NCBI GenBank assembly: GCA_020635075.1
Contig: JACKAM010000004.1
Coordinates: forward strand, 248,001-312,000
DNA: 64,000 nucleotides
From: Pseudobdellovibrionaceae bacterium
GTDB lineage: Bacteria > Bdellovibrionota > Bdellovibrionia > Bdellovibrionales > UBA1609
Direction of reading: 5' to 3'
Numbering within the stretch: the stretch's first letter is position 1; the number at the start of each line of letters is the position of its first letter. This document shows positions 1 through 8,295 of this stretch, one piece after another. Below the pieces are notes generated by a model. The model had not been told where the DNA came from and searched no databases. It saw only the letters and a program-made list of their open reading frames with translations. The translations under genes were made by a program, and so were the position numbers.

Positions 1-84
1 CTTGCCAGAGCCAGGCTTCAAGAATACGCGAGCTGCACTCGTCTTTCTTCTTCCAGTTGCGTAGTAGACTTTGTCGTTTGCCAT
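1..84 (-). CDS. rpsI: 30S ribosomal protein S9, N-terminal part (runs off the window)
   Basis: The visible 28 codons begin MANDKVYYATGRRKTSAARV, the typical S9 N-terminus, in which the RRKTSAARV stretch is family-diagnostic. S9 is a small-subunit protein whose C-terminal tail reaches the P-site tRNA; that tail lies beyond the left edge. A GAGAGA ribosome-binding site sits just before the ATG at 84. It follows rplM by 22 bases, the usual rplM-rpsI pairing, so it is surely co-transcribed with it. Confidence 0.96.
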   Translation of the reverse strand, partial: MANDKVYYATGRRKTSAARVFLKPGSGK

Positions 85-106
85 TCTCTCGTTACTCCAA
101 TTCTAA

Positions 107-535
107 TTACAAAGTGTAGGCTGAAGGATTTTGCGCTGAATGAGGATGGCTACCATCCTTATATGTCTTCAGCTTGGTGATCAGACCGTTGGCCAGCTTG
201 TTCTTTGGAAGCATGCCTTTAACAGCTTCTTGAACCAGGTGAGTGGAGTCTTTATCCATCCACTGCTGAGCCGTGCGCTCACGAACAGAGCCAAAATAGC
301 GGGACATAGTGAAATACTTTTTGTCCTGCATCTTGGTGCCGCTCATCTTCAGCTTGTCAGTATTAGTAACAATCACGAAATCCCCAGTGTCAACGTGGGG
401 GGTGAATTGCGGCTTGTGCTTGCCGCGCAGGAGGTTCGCAACTTGAGTGGCCAAACGACCAAGGGTCTGGTCAGTTGCATCTACAACCCACCATTTTCGC
501 TCTACCTCACCAGCTTTCGCATTCCAGGTCTTCAT
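107..535 (-). CDS. rplM: 50S ribosomal protein L13
   Basis: A 142-residue protein, exactly the E. coli L13 length. It starts MKTWNAKAGEVERKWWVVDA and carries the family segments TLGRLATQVANLLRGK and MLPKNKLANGLITKLK. L13 is an early-assembly large-subunit protein that binds 23S rRNA. The reading frame is open further upstream to 610, but the ATG at 535 has a GAGG site about 8 bases upstream and matches the family start. It lies between truA (60-base gap) and rpsI (22-base gap), an operon common in bacteria. Confidence 0.97.
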   Translation of the reverse strand: MKTWNAKAGEVERKWWVVDATDQTLGRLATQVANLLRGKHKPQFTPHVDTGDFVIVTNTDKLKMSGTKMQDKKYFTMSRYFGSVRERTAQQWMDKDSTHLVQEAVKGMLPKNKLANGLITKLKTYKDGSHPHSAQNPSAYTL

Positions 536-594
536 TTCAATCCTCATTATTCGAAAAAACGCTCTTTTTCCGCGATGTAGTAAGACACGTGGTT

Positions 595-1383
595 TTAAAG
601 GGTTCGGCACCTGTTGTCAAGGTCCCGGGGGTAGTAGACCCGGCAAAGATGCAATCCCTCTGGACGGGCCGTCCCAAGGGCTTTCTGGCGGTTCTGGGCA
701 GCCAGGATGACCCCCATATCCGAGGCCGGGCGGCCAGCAAAGTGGAGATCCACCATGGTCCCCACCAGATTTCTCACCATCTGCTTGAGAAAACCCTGAG
801 AAGTTACAGAAAAGCACAGTAAATTTGACGATTTACGTGTCCATGAAGCTTCCCTTAGGTGGCGCACCGTGGGCCCAGAATCCGTCCCGCTAGTTTGAAA
901 GCTGGCAAAGTCGTGCTCACCCTTAATGGGGGTGAGGCAGGCTTGGAGGTAATCCAAGTCCAGGGGGCGGGGGATCCAGGTCAAATACCGGCCGCGGAGC
1001 GCCGAAGGGACTGGGCTGTTGTGAACCCAGTAGCGGTAGGTTTTGTGGGTGGCCGAGGCCAGGGCATGAAAATCATCGGGAGCAGCCCAGGCCCGACGGA
1101 TGACAATGCCGGGGGGGAGAAGGGCATTGGCGGCGCGGACCAATTGATAACGGGAAACATCCTTTGTGGTTTTAAGGTGAGCGACTTGTCCAATGGCATG
1201 AACACCGGCATCGGTGCGCCCGGAACCCACAACTTGAATGGGCTCATCAAACAAGCGGCTGAAAACAGATTCGAGCGAGCCTTGAATGGTGGGCTTACCC
1301 TCCAATTGCTTTTGCCAGCCACCGAAGTCGGTGCCGTCATAGGCGAGAAGGAGGCGAATTTTTTGCGTCGGCTTTTGGCTCAT
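595..1383 (-). CDS. truA: tRNA pseudouridine(38-40) synthase TruA
   Basis: The 262-residue protein makes pseudouridine at positions 38-40 of the tRNA anticodon arm. The catalytic aspartate is D58 in GRTDAGVHAIGQVAH, and the N-terminal strand IRLLLAYDGTDFGGWQKQ is typical of TruA. The frame stays open to 1566, but that extension is low-complexity and the length from the ATG at 1383 fits the family. No strong Shine-Dalgarno site precedes this ATG. It heads the truA-rplM-rpsI unit. Confidence 0.94.
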   Translation of the reverse strand: MSQKPTQKIRLLLAYDGTDFGGWQKQLEGKPTIQGSLESVFSRLFDEPIQVVGSGRTDAGVHAIGQVAHLKTTKDVSRYQLVRAANALLPPGIVIRRAWAAPDDFHALASATHKTYRYWVHNSPVPSALRGRYLTWIPRPLDLDYLQACLTPIKGEHDFASFQTSGTDSGPTVRHLREASWTRKSSNLLCFSVTSQGFLKQMVRNLVGTMVDLHFAGRPASDMGVILAAQNRQKALGTARPEGLHLCRVYYPRDLDNRCRTL

Positions 1384-1495
1384 CTGTTTTTGTTCCCAGT
1401 TTTTGGTCGTAACCAGTGGTGGTTGTATACCTTGATGGGCTTCTGGGTCCAGAGGGGAAAAGTTTTTCTTGAGAGCCGTTGTCGTAGTCTTTTTT

Positions 1496-1523
1496 CCGTA
1501 ACCCGTGGTCCGTGATCCGTAAA
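1496..1523. repeat. four tandem 7-bp units CCGTNNN in the truA leader
   Basis: The plus strand reads ccgtaac, ccgtggt, ccgtgat, ccgtaaa in exact 7-base register. Looser CCGT copies follow at 1529 and 1541. On the transcribed (minus) strand the unit is NNNACGG. It lies 113-140 bases upstream of the truA start, so it may be in the operon leader or promoter. I do not know its function. Confidence 0.5.
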
Positions 1524-1567
1524 CGTTTCCGTGCCGGTTTCCGTTTCTGTATTTGGAACCTGGCACC

Positions 1568-1602
1568 TAAAAAAAAGCGTCGGTTCTGCTTGAACCGACG
1601 CT
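1568..1602 (-). terminator. rho-independent terminator of the 1671-3056 lipoprotein gene
   Basis: A perfect 11-base-pair stem (1576-1586 with 1592-1602) has a 5-base loop. On the minus strand it is followed at once by eight T residues (A run at 1569-1576). It lies about 70 bases after the stop codon of the lipoprotein gene and insulates the truA operon from it. Confidence 0.9.
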
Positions 1603-1670
1603 AGCACCCTAGACCCATTCGTTCATAAGCCAACCCTAGGCTTACTCAGAGGTAAAAAAGGAGGTGGTGT

Positions 1671-3056
1671 TCAATTACTACCGACGACGTTGTCGATAGG
1701 TTCAATGCCACTTTTATCATCCGTGAGGAGCAGTCGGCCGTGATCGCGAGTGTGGACCACGACTTCGCCGCTTAACCGTCCATCTGCATTTGGTTCGAGT
1801 GGTGATAAACTTGTTCTCAACTCAAGCCCACTCACACAAATGTTTTTAGGAACACGGTCGGTCGATCCATTTGCCAGATTTTTCTGCACCTTTGCCAGAC
1901 TCACCTGGATGCGGCCAAAGCCGTTCACGGTGGGACCGTTTTGCTCCAGATCGTGGAAGCTCAGACGAACAGTGTGATCGCCCTTCTGTGCCCGCCAAAA
2001 ACTGTAGCGAGGCATGACTTCAGGCATGAGAGGGCAGAGATGGCCGTCTTTCCAAAAGCAGTCCTCGTAGGCCTGGCCTTTGGCTTCGTAAAAACCGAAC
2101 TTGATGTAGATCGGAAGGGCTCCATTGTTAGGATCACTGCCCGAGACGGATTCTGCATAGAGCATGCGGCCCCAGGAGCGGAACGGGAAGTTGTAAAAGG
2201 CTTCATTGGTGGATCCGTTCTCCACTCCCTGTAAAGGCACTTCCACGCAAGCCTGAGGAGGTGGAGGCGGAGGGGGAGGAGGTTGAATCTCGTCCTTCAG
2301 AGTGATCACGCCAGAATTGCGGGTCACAATGCGAACTTCACCGTGAAAGGAGCCAAAGCGAATGTAAGGAGGCTCAATGGGCGGCATGATTTCCGGAGGA
2401 CCAATGTACTCGGGCGAGGACTCGGTTCTCTCCAGCGGTTGCCCACCATTTGACGGCTGTTGACCTTCGATGCCACCTGGATTGGCGGGAACACCGATCC
2501 ACAAATCATTCATGAAAAGGGAGTTCTGCACGAACTCAATTCTTTGCACGCAGATCTCGCGCTGAGCGGGGCGTCCCTCATCTTCCAGGTTGGATACGCC
2601 TCCGCCGATGGAGTTGTCATCACGAAGAGTGATGTGTCCAACCGAACCCTGTTTGCCGGCACGCAGCTCGTAGAGACCGAAATTGATACTGTGATTACGC
2701 GTCTTGCGCGCAAACTGGTAGTTGGCCGGAGCAATGGCAATTGCCGGACAAATATTGTTGTAGCACAGTTCAAAGTTGTTCACCCGGCCTTCACCAGAGA
2801 AGATGCCCGCAAACCCAACCGGGGCAAATCCTGGCTCATTTGCGTTTTGCAAATGAGCGGTCGCCAGTAAATCCAACTCACCGTCTGCCACATAAGGAAT
2901 GTGAAAGGTGCCCGACCCATCAGAGGTCACCTTGACACAACTGCCGAGCGATCCCCCACCGCCAGAGTCGTCTGTCGAAAACACGACTTTACAGGCGCTG
3001 AGCCCCATGGCCACAGCCAGACCTGTTATTAGCCTTAATCCCAAGAGTTTTCTCAT
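1671..3056 (-). CDS. lipoprotein with two copies of a cysteine-containing domain
   Basis: A 461-residue protein of unknown function. The signal peptide ends in a lipobox (LSAC, lipid on C22), so it should be anchored in the envelope. Residues about 39-256 and 269-450 are an internal duplication separated by a nine-proline run (259-267): both copies start with a Cys-Val pair, contain a CP motif, an ICV...E motif, and end in a GEV..TR..G strand pair. I chose the ATG at 3056 because a GGGAG site lies 9 bases upstream; an in-frame ATG at 3071 overlaps that site. It is followed by a strong terminator. Confidence 0.85.
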   Translation of the reverse strand: MRKLLGLRLITGLAVAMGLSACKVVFSTDDSGGGGSLGSCVKVTSDGSGTFHIPYVADGELDLLATAHLQNANEPGFAPVGFAGIFSGEGRVNNFELCYNNICPAIAIAPANYQFARKTRNHSINFGLYELRAGKQGSVGHITLRDDNSIGGGVSNLEDEGRPAQREICVQRIEFVQNSLFMNDLWIGVPANPGGIEGQQPSNGGQPLERTESSPEYIGPPEIMPPIEPPYIRFGSFHGEVRIVTRNSGVITLKDEIQPPPPPPPPPQACVEVPLQGVENGSTNEAFYNFPFRSWGRMLYAESVSGSDPNNGALPIYIKFGFYEAKGQAYEDCFWKDGHLCPLMPEVMPRYSFWRAQKGDHTVRLSFHDLEQNGPTVNGFGRIQVSLAKVQKNLANGSTDRVPKNICVSGLELRTSLSPLEPNADGRLSGEVVVHTRDHGRLLLTDDKSGIEPIDNVVGSN

Positions 3057-3171
3057 AACTTTTACTCCCATTGTCGTTCTCTACCTACCGAACATCATGG
3101 GCTCACATTGACGTACCGAAGAGCTGTCCCATCTTCTGTATTCTTAGGATAAGTTGCTTAAAGGAAAGTTG

Positions 3172-3193
3172 CGACGGACAAGTTTGTCGCGAT
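3172..3193. promoter_or_regulatory. palindromic motif, copy 1 (possible operator)
   Basis: The motif GACAAGTTTGTCG is centred on arms GACAA/TTGTC (3177-3188), with wider arms GCGAC/GTCGC (3171-3190). A near-identical 22-base copy (20 matches) lies at 4174-4195, at the start of the regulator gene. Copy 1 lies about 115 bases upstream of the lipoprotein start at 3056 and overlaps the stop of the gene at 3193. An operator role is inference. Confidence 0.45.
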
Positions 3194-4026
3194 TATTGAT
3201 TCTGCAACCAGCAGGTCAATTTGAGATCAACAACTTCACTGTCGAGATTGGCTTGCATGGAGCCAGAGGTGACAGTGTTATTGATAGGGTTTGGAGCAAA
3301 GACATCAAGAGAAAAGCCAATACCTCTATATAGAATGGGGCTTCCGCTGTCATCTTCATCCACTGGGATGGCACTCCAGATTTTGCGCAAGTTTGTATTC
3401 GAATTTGCGTCTGCCCGACCGCGAATGACCGTAGCCTCTATATTGCCCGCGCGACGCTGAATGATAACGTCCCAACCATAGTCAACACCGTTTGCTCCAG
3501 AGCCCGTGACTTGCCTGCAGAGAGCAAGGGTATAAGGAGTGGCATCGCTACTCACGGCCTGGTTGAGCAGCTGGTAGATCTTGCCATCAAGAATGACAAA
3601 CCAAGGGTTATAGGATGAGACGATGGGCTGAACCATATCACTAGAGTTGGTTCGCGAACCGCAATCGTATTCCGTTAGAACAGTCCGATCCTGAAGGAAA
3701 GAAACCACTTCAACAGCGCTTTCCTGGGCATTGCTTGTTCCCAAGCAGTTCTTAGTCTGGGAGAACAAGTAGTAATCTCGCAGAGTCACTGGTCTTGGAT
3801 CAGCGCCGTTGGCAGGTGCGCCGACTTGGTTCTCCTGGCCATAGTTCGGGAGCAACACGGTTGAACCGGGATTAAAGGGGCCGTAGGCGGATTCCTCTTG
3901 AAATCCAGTGTAGCCACCACCGTTACCGGTGCTTTCGAACTCGCAGTTTTGGAAGGCAAAAAGATAGAGAAAGGCCACGGCGGAAGCCAAAATAGTAGTG
4001 CTAACTGTCCAGGCCCGAGAGCGCAT
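3193..4026 (-). CDS. exported lipoprotein-like protein of unknown function
   Basis: A 277-residue protein with an N-terminal hydrophobic segment (residues 9-25) followed by FAFQNC, so C28 may be a non-canonical lipidation site; 'QNC' signals recur in Bdellovibrio-like proteomes. The rest has scattered cysteines (NCLGTS, YDCGSR, LCRQV, LTCWLQ) that could form disulfides. The ATG at 4026 has an AAGGGA site. It is divergent from the regulator at 4194 and flanked by 14-base direct repeats at 3184-3197 and 4089-4102. No family recognised. Confidence 0.75.
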   Translation of the reverse strand: MRSRAWTVSTTILASAVAFLYLFAFQNCEFESTGNGGGYTGFQEESAYGPFNPGSTVLLPNYGQENQVGAPANGADPRPVTLRDYYLFSQTKNCLGTSNAQESAVEVVSFLQDRTVLTEYDCGSRTNSSDMVQPIVSSYNPWFVILDGKIYQLLNQAVSSDATPYTLALCRQVTGSGANGVDYGWDVIIQRRAGNIEATVIRGRADANSNTNLRKIWSAIPVDEDDSGSPILYRGIGFSLDVFAPNPINNTVTSGSMQANLDSEVVDLKLTCWLQNQ

Positions 4027-4088
4027 ACCGATCCCTTCTTCTATTAATCTATATTACCCTAAGCAGAACCCCAATCTAACCGATAAAA

Positions 4089-4102
4089 TTGTCGCGATTA
4101 TT
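4089..4102. repeat. 14-bp direct repeat of 3184-3197
   Basis: The 14 bases TTGTCGCGATTATT are identical at 3184-3197 and here, flanking the lipoprotein gene at 3193-4026. This copy lies in the divergent region between that gene and the regulator, so it could equally be a half-operator sharing TTGTCG with the full palindromes. Confidence 0.5.
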
Positions 4103-4173
4103 CCTCTTTTGTTTCACTTTGATACACTTTTTCTCAGATCACCTGGGCGTGCGTCTTGATTTTTCCAGGGGGC

Positions 4174-4195
4174 CGACCGACAAGTTTGTCGTGAT
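4174..4195. promoter_or_regulatory. palindromic motif, copy 2, abutting the regulator start codon
   Basis: GACAAGTTTGTC occupies 4179-4190, ending three bases before the ATG at 4194. Its position would let a bound protein block transcription or translation initiation, so autoregulation by the downstream gene is a reasonable guess. The motif is shared with 3172-3193. Confidence 0.45.
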
Positions 4196-5696
4196 GTCAG
4201 AAGACTGGAACAAGCAAATTCAAGACTGGGAAGATCAGATCAGGGCCGGCCACGGAGGCTTGGTTCGCCTCTCTCTTTTGGGACTCAAGCGCACGGAAAT
4301 CCCACGCGAACACCTTTGTCAAATCGTGAATTTGTCACGAAGGACCCGTCTTGAACGCTGGGGGATGAAGCTTCTCTTTCCCTACGTGCGCGGGGATGAA
4401 TCCAAAAAAGGGGCCTCGGCCCAGGAGATCTGCGAGTACTCAAGTGCTCTCATGGAGCTGGGCTCTTTGGACGAAGCAAAATCTCTTTTGTCCACAGTAG
4501 ACCCAAAGCAGGAACCACGGGCTCTTTTGTATTTGGCCTTTCTTTGTTTTCGCAACTGGGATGGCGAAGGAGCCAGACAGTTCTTGCACGAGTACTTGAC
4601 CCATGAAATGGGCGATTATGCTCGTTTGGTGGGAGAGGTAAATCTCGCTGCGGCTCTGGTGCAGACCCGAGGATCTGAAGAAGCCAAAAGGTTGTTGGCT
4701 CACCTCGAAGAGTCCGCCCGCAGCCAGGAAAAGAAAATGCTTCTGGGCAACATTCTTGAGCTCCGCTCCCAGATTGCAATTCAGGAAAGGGACTGGGAAA
4801 GGGCCAATAAGGATCTGGAGCAAAGTGCCCTGTTACTGCAGGCATCCCATCACGATTCGCTACTGTTTACTCTCAAGTGGCAGGCTGTGGTCGGTTTACA
4901 TCAAGGCCATGCAGACGCCGTTCGACGCCTAGCTGAAGTTCAACAGAAGGCTCGGCGAATGAGGCTGTGGGAAACGGTTCGTGACTGCGACCGTCACCTG
5001 GCTGTTCACCAAGTCCGTCCAGATCTGCTTAATCGTCTCTACTTTGGATCTCCTTACAAAACCTTCCGGGACATTTTACTCGGCGAGTATCCCGACTCCA
5101 GCCACTTAAGGGAACATTACGATTGGATTGGAGGTAAAGAGGGAAAGTCATGGAAGGTATTGGTCGACTTGGGGAGTTGGGAGGGCGAAGGTCAGCCTCA
5201 TCATCTACGCCCGGGCCACCTCATTCATTCACTTGTAATTGTATTGTCTGCTGACCTATATTCGCCACAGAAAATGGGAACACTGTTTGGTGCTCTTTTT
5301 CCAGGTGAACACTTTAATCCCCATAGCTCTCCTGAGAAGGTCTACAAAGTCATTCAGCGCTCTCGAGAGTGGTTTGAGGGTTCTGGCTTAGGGCTTTCTG
5401 TTGAACAAAACGGGGGGTTTTATCGCCTTAGGGTTTTATCAGGCACGGCCGTGCGCCTTCGCTGTCGACTTAAGGATTCCATTGCCAAGCCTGACAAGGT
5501 GGAGCACTTGGGTGAGTATTTGCTTCGTCACTTTGGTGAAGGTCGGTTTTCCGCCAAGCAGTTGAGTGAAAACCTGTCGGTTTCTCAGCGCACAGCCAAT
5601 CGCTTGCTTAAAGAAGCTCAGGAACAGGGTTGGGTGGAAAAAACAGGAAAGGGCCCGTCGACCCGCTTTCGGGTGCAAAAGAAAGAAGCCTCTTAG
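4194..5696 (+). CDS. helical-repeat regulator with C-terminal winged-helix DNA-binding domain
   Basis: A 500-residue soluble protein. The first ~300 residues are amphipathic helices in TPR-like pairs (for example SALMELGSLDEAKSLLSTVD). Around residues 345-430 a segment resembles a winged helix of the transcriptional-regulator type, ending in FYRLRV. The last ~60 residues are a clear helix-turn-helix (FSAKQLSENLSVSQRTANRL, then a wing). I start at the ATG at 4194; the frame is open to a TTG at 4089 but that extension is hydrophobic without a ribosome-binding site. Bdellovibrio-like genomes hold many such proteins. Its target may be the adjacent palindromes. Confidence 0.75.
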   Translation: MSEDWNKQIQDWEDQIRAGHGGLVRLSLLGLKRTEIPREHLCQIVNLSRRTRLERWGMKLLFPYVRGDESKKGASAQEICEYSSALMELGSLDEAKSLLSTVDPKQEPRALLYLAFLCFRNWDGEGARQFLHEYLTHEMGDYARLVGEVNLAAALVQTRGSEEAKRLLAHLEESARSQEKKMLLGNILELRSQIAIQERDWERANKDLEQSALLLQASHHDSLLFTLKWQAVVGLHQGHADAVRRLAEVQQKARRMRLWETVRDCDRHLAVHQVRPDLLNRLYFGSPYKTFRDILLGEYPDSSHLREHYDWIGGKEGKSWKVLVDLGSWEGEGQPHHLRPGHLIHSLVIVLSADLYSPQKMGTLFGALFPGEHFNPHSSPEKVYKVIQRSREWFEGSGLGLSVEQNGGFYRLRVLSGTAVRLRCRLKDSIAKPDKVEHLGEYLLRHFGEGRFSAKQLSENLSVSQRTANRLLKEAQEQGWVEKTGKGPSTRFRVQKKEAS

Positions 5697-6856
5697 AACT
5701 CGACGAGAAACCCAGCGTTGATGATATCAGCCGAAAAATCAAACTTGTCGCTGAGGCCTAAGAGCTTGCGGAATTCAGCTGTCAACCAAACGCTATTAAT
5801 GCCAAAATCTCGGTCTAACTCAATCAATGATGAGCGATCCAAGAATCCAAGGTTGAATGCAGCACCAGCGGCAACGTGGGCAGCGGGGGCAAGACCGAAT
5901 TTGGGAGATTTTCCATCATCCCGAATTTCGGCAAAGGTAAATACGTCACCGCCCCCTTCAACAAATGGGACCACCGGTTGAGTGTCCCAGTACTGAAGGC
6001 GATAGATCACGCCGATGGTGTTGGGGAAGGCTACAAAGGTAAAGTTCTCCCTCGGAGTCAGTGCCGCGTTCTCCGCACTCTTGAATGCTCCATTGCCGCT
6101 AGCCGCGTAAATACCTGTTCCCAATTTCCAACCCAGACGACCAAAGCCCTTCCATAACTGCCATTCATAATCAAAAAACAGCATAGGCATTTCTGATTCA
6201 GGGTAGAGATCCGAAAAAGCCACATCAGTATCCGGACTGGCAAGGTCGATGGGGTCAAAAAAGCCAAAGCGAACAGACGAGGCTCGGTCCTGTTTTGAAA
6301 CTTCCGTTTGATAGAGATAAACTTTGTCTCGCGTAATACGAATAAGACCCTTGTCCGCAAACGGATGGGGAACCTTTTGTTCTGTCGTGACGTTAGGATC
6401 TATCTTTGGTTCCTGTGTTCGCGATGGGGGGAGGTTCTCAACCGGTCTGACTCGTTGTTCCGAGTAGACGCGGGAAGTGGGTTCATCAGCTTTGTCATCC
6501 GGAGGGCTGGCATAGATGGGCTCATCCAGATCCTCCACGTCCATCGGCTCATCCACTGGCGGTTCTTCTTCCTCGTCTGCTACATTCGAGGCTTCTGCTT
6601 CACCCTCTTCGCCCGCTACGGCTGGTTCTTCCTCAGATCCTTCAGTCTTTTCTTCCTCTTCCTCTGAGGACTGCTTGAGATCCTCATCTCCAGCCTCTTC
6701 GGCCGCGACGGCGGATTCGTCCTCTTCCTGAAAAAAGCCACTTTCAGTTTCCAAATTGGAGTTGTCTTCACCAACCGCAGACGGGGCTCCAATGGCTGAG
6801 AAAAGTGCCAAAGCGAAAATGAGATTGTTGGTGCAAAGCCTAAGGCACCATTTCAT
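5693..6856 (-). CDS. exported protein with long acidic region and C-terminal barrel-like domain
   Basis: A 387-residue protein. A signal peptide (about residues 1-29, cleavage near AVG-ED) is followed by a strongly acidic, low-complexity stretch (about 30-135, runs such as EEEEEKTEGSEEE). The C-terminal ~200 residues alternate hydrophobic and polar residues and end in a phenylalanine, as outer-membrane barrels do. Its start overlaps the end of the CFI-box gene upstream by 17 bases, so they are co-transcribed. It meets the plus-strand regulator tail to tail with a 4-base overlap and no terminator. Function unknown. Confidence 0.8.
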   Translation of the reverse strand: MKWCLRLCTNNLIFALALFSAIGAPSAVGEDNSNLETESGFFQEEDESAVAAEEAGDEDLKQSSEEEEEKTEGSEEEPAVAGEEGEAEASNVADEEEEPPVDEPMDVEDLDEPIYASPPDDKADEPTSRVYSEQRVRPVENLPPSRTQEPKIDPNVTTEQKVPHPFADKGLIRITRDKVYLYQTEVSKQDRASSVRFGFFDPIDLASPDTDVAFSDLYPESEMPMLFFDYEWQLWKGFGRLGWKLGTGIYAASGNGAFKSAENAALTPRENFTFVAFPNTIGVIYRLQYWDTQPVVPFVEGGGDVFTFAEIRDDGKSPKFGLAPAAHVAAGAAFNLGFLDRSSLIELDRDFGINSVWLTAEFRKLLGLSDKFDFSADIINAGFLVEF

Positions 6857-8249
6857 GCGTGCGTCTCCACATCAGCAGTTGACGTCCAAGGAGTATCATC
6901 AGGAGGAAACTCGAAAGAAATACCAGGGTCGAAAGCCAGACCCCGACTTTGAGCGACAGGGCTGTCCAAGCCCACACCGGCCAAAGAAGGAGGCGCGCAA
7001 TTGGTTTAGCCCAGGAGTTGTTGTTCATCCAGCGGGCACCATAGGGGCCAAACTTGTAATAGGAACGAACAAGCCTCTTGCCGAAGTCACTCGTGAGAAG
7101 AATCTTGTGGCGAAACTTGCGGAAGGTCTTGAGGTGCCGATCAAGTGAAGAACCATAGGCCGCGGTGGCGATGAAACAATTCACGTCTTCGGAAAGGAGT
7201 CCCACCACTTCATCTGGACGGGCTATAAACTGGCAATTGGCATCGTCTGTCGCATCCGGAGCCAAGGTATTTGCCGCCTTGCCACAGCCAAACAAAATGG
7301 CATTGTCAGAAGTGATAAAGGCCACGTTTTTGGCCTGGTCGAGCATGGAGATGCGGAAAAAATAGTAGGTGCCATTCTCCAAGCCGTCCACATTGTTCTT
7401 AGACAAAAAGTATTCGTCACCTTCAGTCTCAATTTCGATGTCCACATGGCCAAACTGAGAGCCTGGATTGGCCCCATCAACTCCCCCAGTGAATCCGACG
7501 GTGGAATAAAAAAATCGTGCGTGGGAAAACTGGATGTTGCCTGAGTTGGGAAATGTGGTCGTCGGATCAAGGTCTTCAATATAAACCTTTTCGTCTCCCG
7601 GGAAAGCAGTGAAGGCGCAGATCCCATCGGTAAAGGTCGCCCCCGAGTCATTACAGTGATCAATGGTGTCGGCCGTCACCGGCATGTGGACCTTCACCTG
7701 GATAGTGTCGCCTTCTGAAGTGCTCAGTTGACCATCGTCGTTTTCATCGACGCCAATTTTGAGAGTAGCAATGTCGCTGGGATTGGTGGTGGTGGCACAG
7801 CTAGCCCCGGCCTTCCCGCTAAAGGCAGCACTACATAGAGTGGACCAGGACATCTTGACCGTTCCCACCGTGTCTTTGCCCACCCTATCCCCATCTGTTC
7901 CAATCTGGGTGTTTCCATCAGATGTTGTTATAATGACCGGCCCGATGCTGGCAGCAGAATCTGACTTGATGGTAATGCTCAAATCGGAGCCAACAAGTGC
8001 GCGACGCTCATTGCAGGCGACCAGTGAAACGGTGCAGTTGTTACAAGTCCCATCCTCGTTGGAGACACAAGAGGTGTCCGATCCGGCAAAGCCGCCATAG
8101 ACGATAACACTTCCACCTTCTTCTTCCCAATTGGAAGCACCGGTCACTGATTCGACCTTAATGGCCGCCCATGCGGGCAAGCCCATTAAGGACCCGGCCA
8201 AAGAAACCAAAATGAAAAGTCGGTAGAAAGGGCGCAATAAGGTCATCAT
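6840..8249 (-). CDS. CFI-box C-terminal domain protein, exported, membrane anchored
   Basis: A 469-residue protein. It has a signal peptide ending at AWA, a long beta-rich exported region with paired cysteines, and an EF-hand-like loop (DENDDGQLSTSE) likely to bind calcium. The C-terminal 112 residues are the CFI-box: CFIATAAYGSSLDRHLKTFR near residue 358, then a basic helix and a transmembrane segment (about 437-457) with RR after it, resembling a C-terminal sorting tail. The start is uncertain: ATG at 8249 or 8246 lacks a clear ribosome-binding site, while a TTG at 8282 has GAGGG upstream. It follows asd by 13-46 bases. Confidence 0.85.
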   Translation of the reverse strand: MMTLLRPFYRLFILVSLAGSLMGLPAWAAIKVESVTGASNWEEEGGSVIVYGGFAGSDTSCVSNEDGTCNNCTVSLVACNERRALVGSDLSITIKSDSAASIGPVIITTSDGNTQIGTDGDRVGKDTVGTVKMSWSTLCSAAFSGKAGASCATTTNPSDIATLKIGVDENDDGQLSTSEGDTIQVKVHMPVTADTIDHCNDSGATFTDGICAFTAFPGDEKVYIEDLDPTTTFPNSGNIQFSHARFFYSTVGFTGGVDGANPGSQFGHVDIEIETEGDEYFLSKNNVDGLENGTYYFFRISMLDQAKNVAFITSDNAILFGCGKAANTLAPDATDDANCQFIARPDEVVGLLSEDVNCFIATAAYGSSLDRHLKTFRKFRHKILLTSDFGKRLVRSYYKFGPYGARWMNNNSWAKPIARLLLWPVWAWTALSLKVGVWLSTLVFLSSFLLMILLGRQLLMWRRTHEMVP

Positions 8250-8295
8250 TATTATGAGATCACGGGTTTGCGCCCTTGTCAAAAAAGGCCCTCAA

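Noticed and set aside
536..610. Longer rplM start at 610
   Set aside because: The ATG at 535 matches L13 start and length and has the ribosome-binding site.
1384..1566. N-terminal extension of truA
   Set aside because: The extra 61 residues are low-complexity, made largely by the CCGTNNN repeat, and exceed the family length.
4089..4193. Longer regulator start at TTG 4089
   Set aside because: The extra 35 residues are hydrophobic, without a ribosome-binding site; they are translated intergenic sequence carrying the palindrome.
8253..8282. TTGACA at the asd/CFI-box junction with CATAAT as promoter
   Set aside because: A 20-base spacer and a transcription start that would overlap the start codon make it unlikely.
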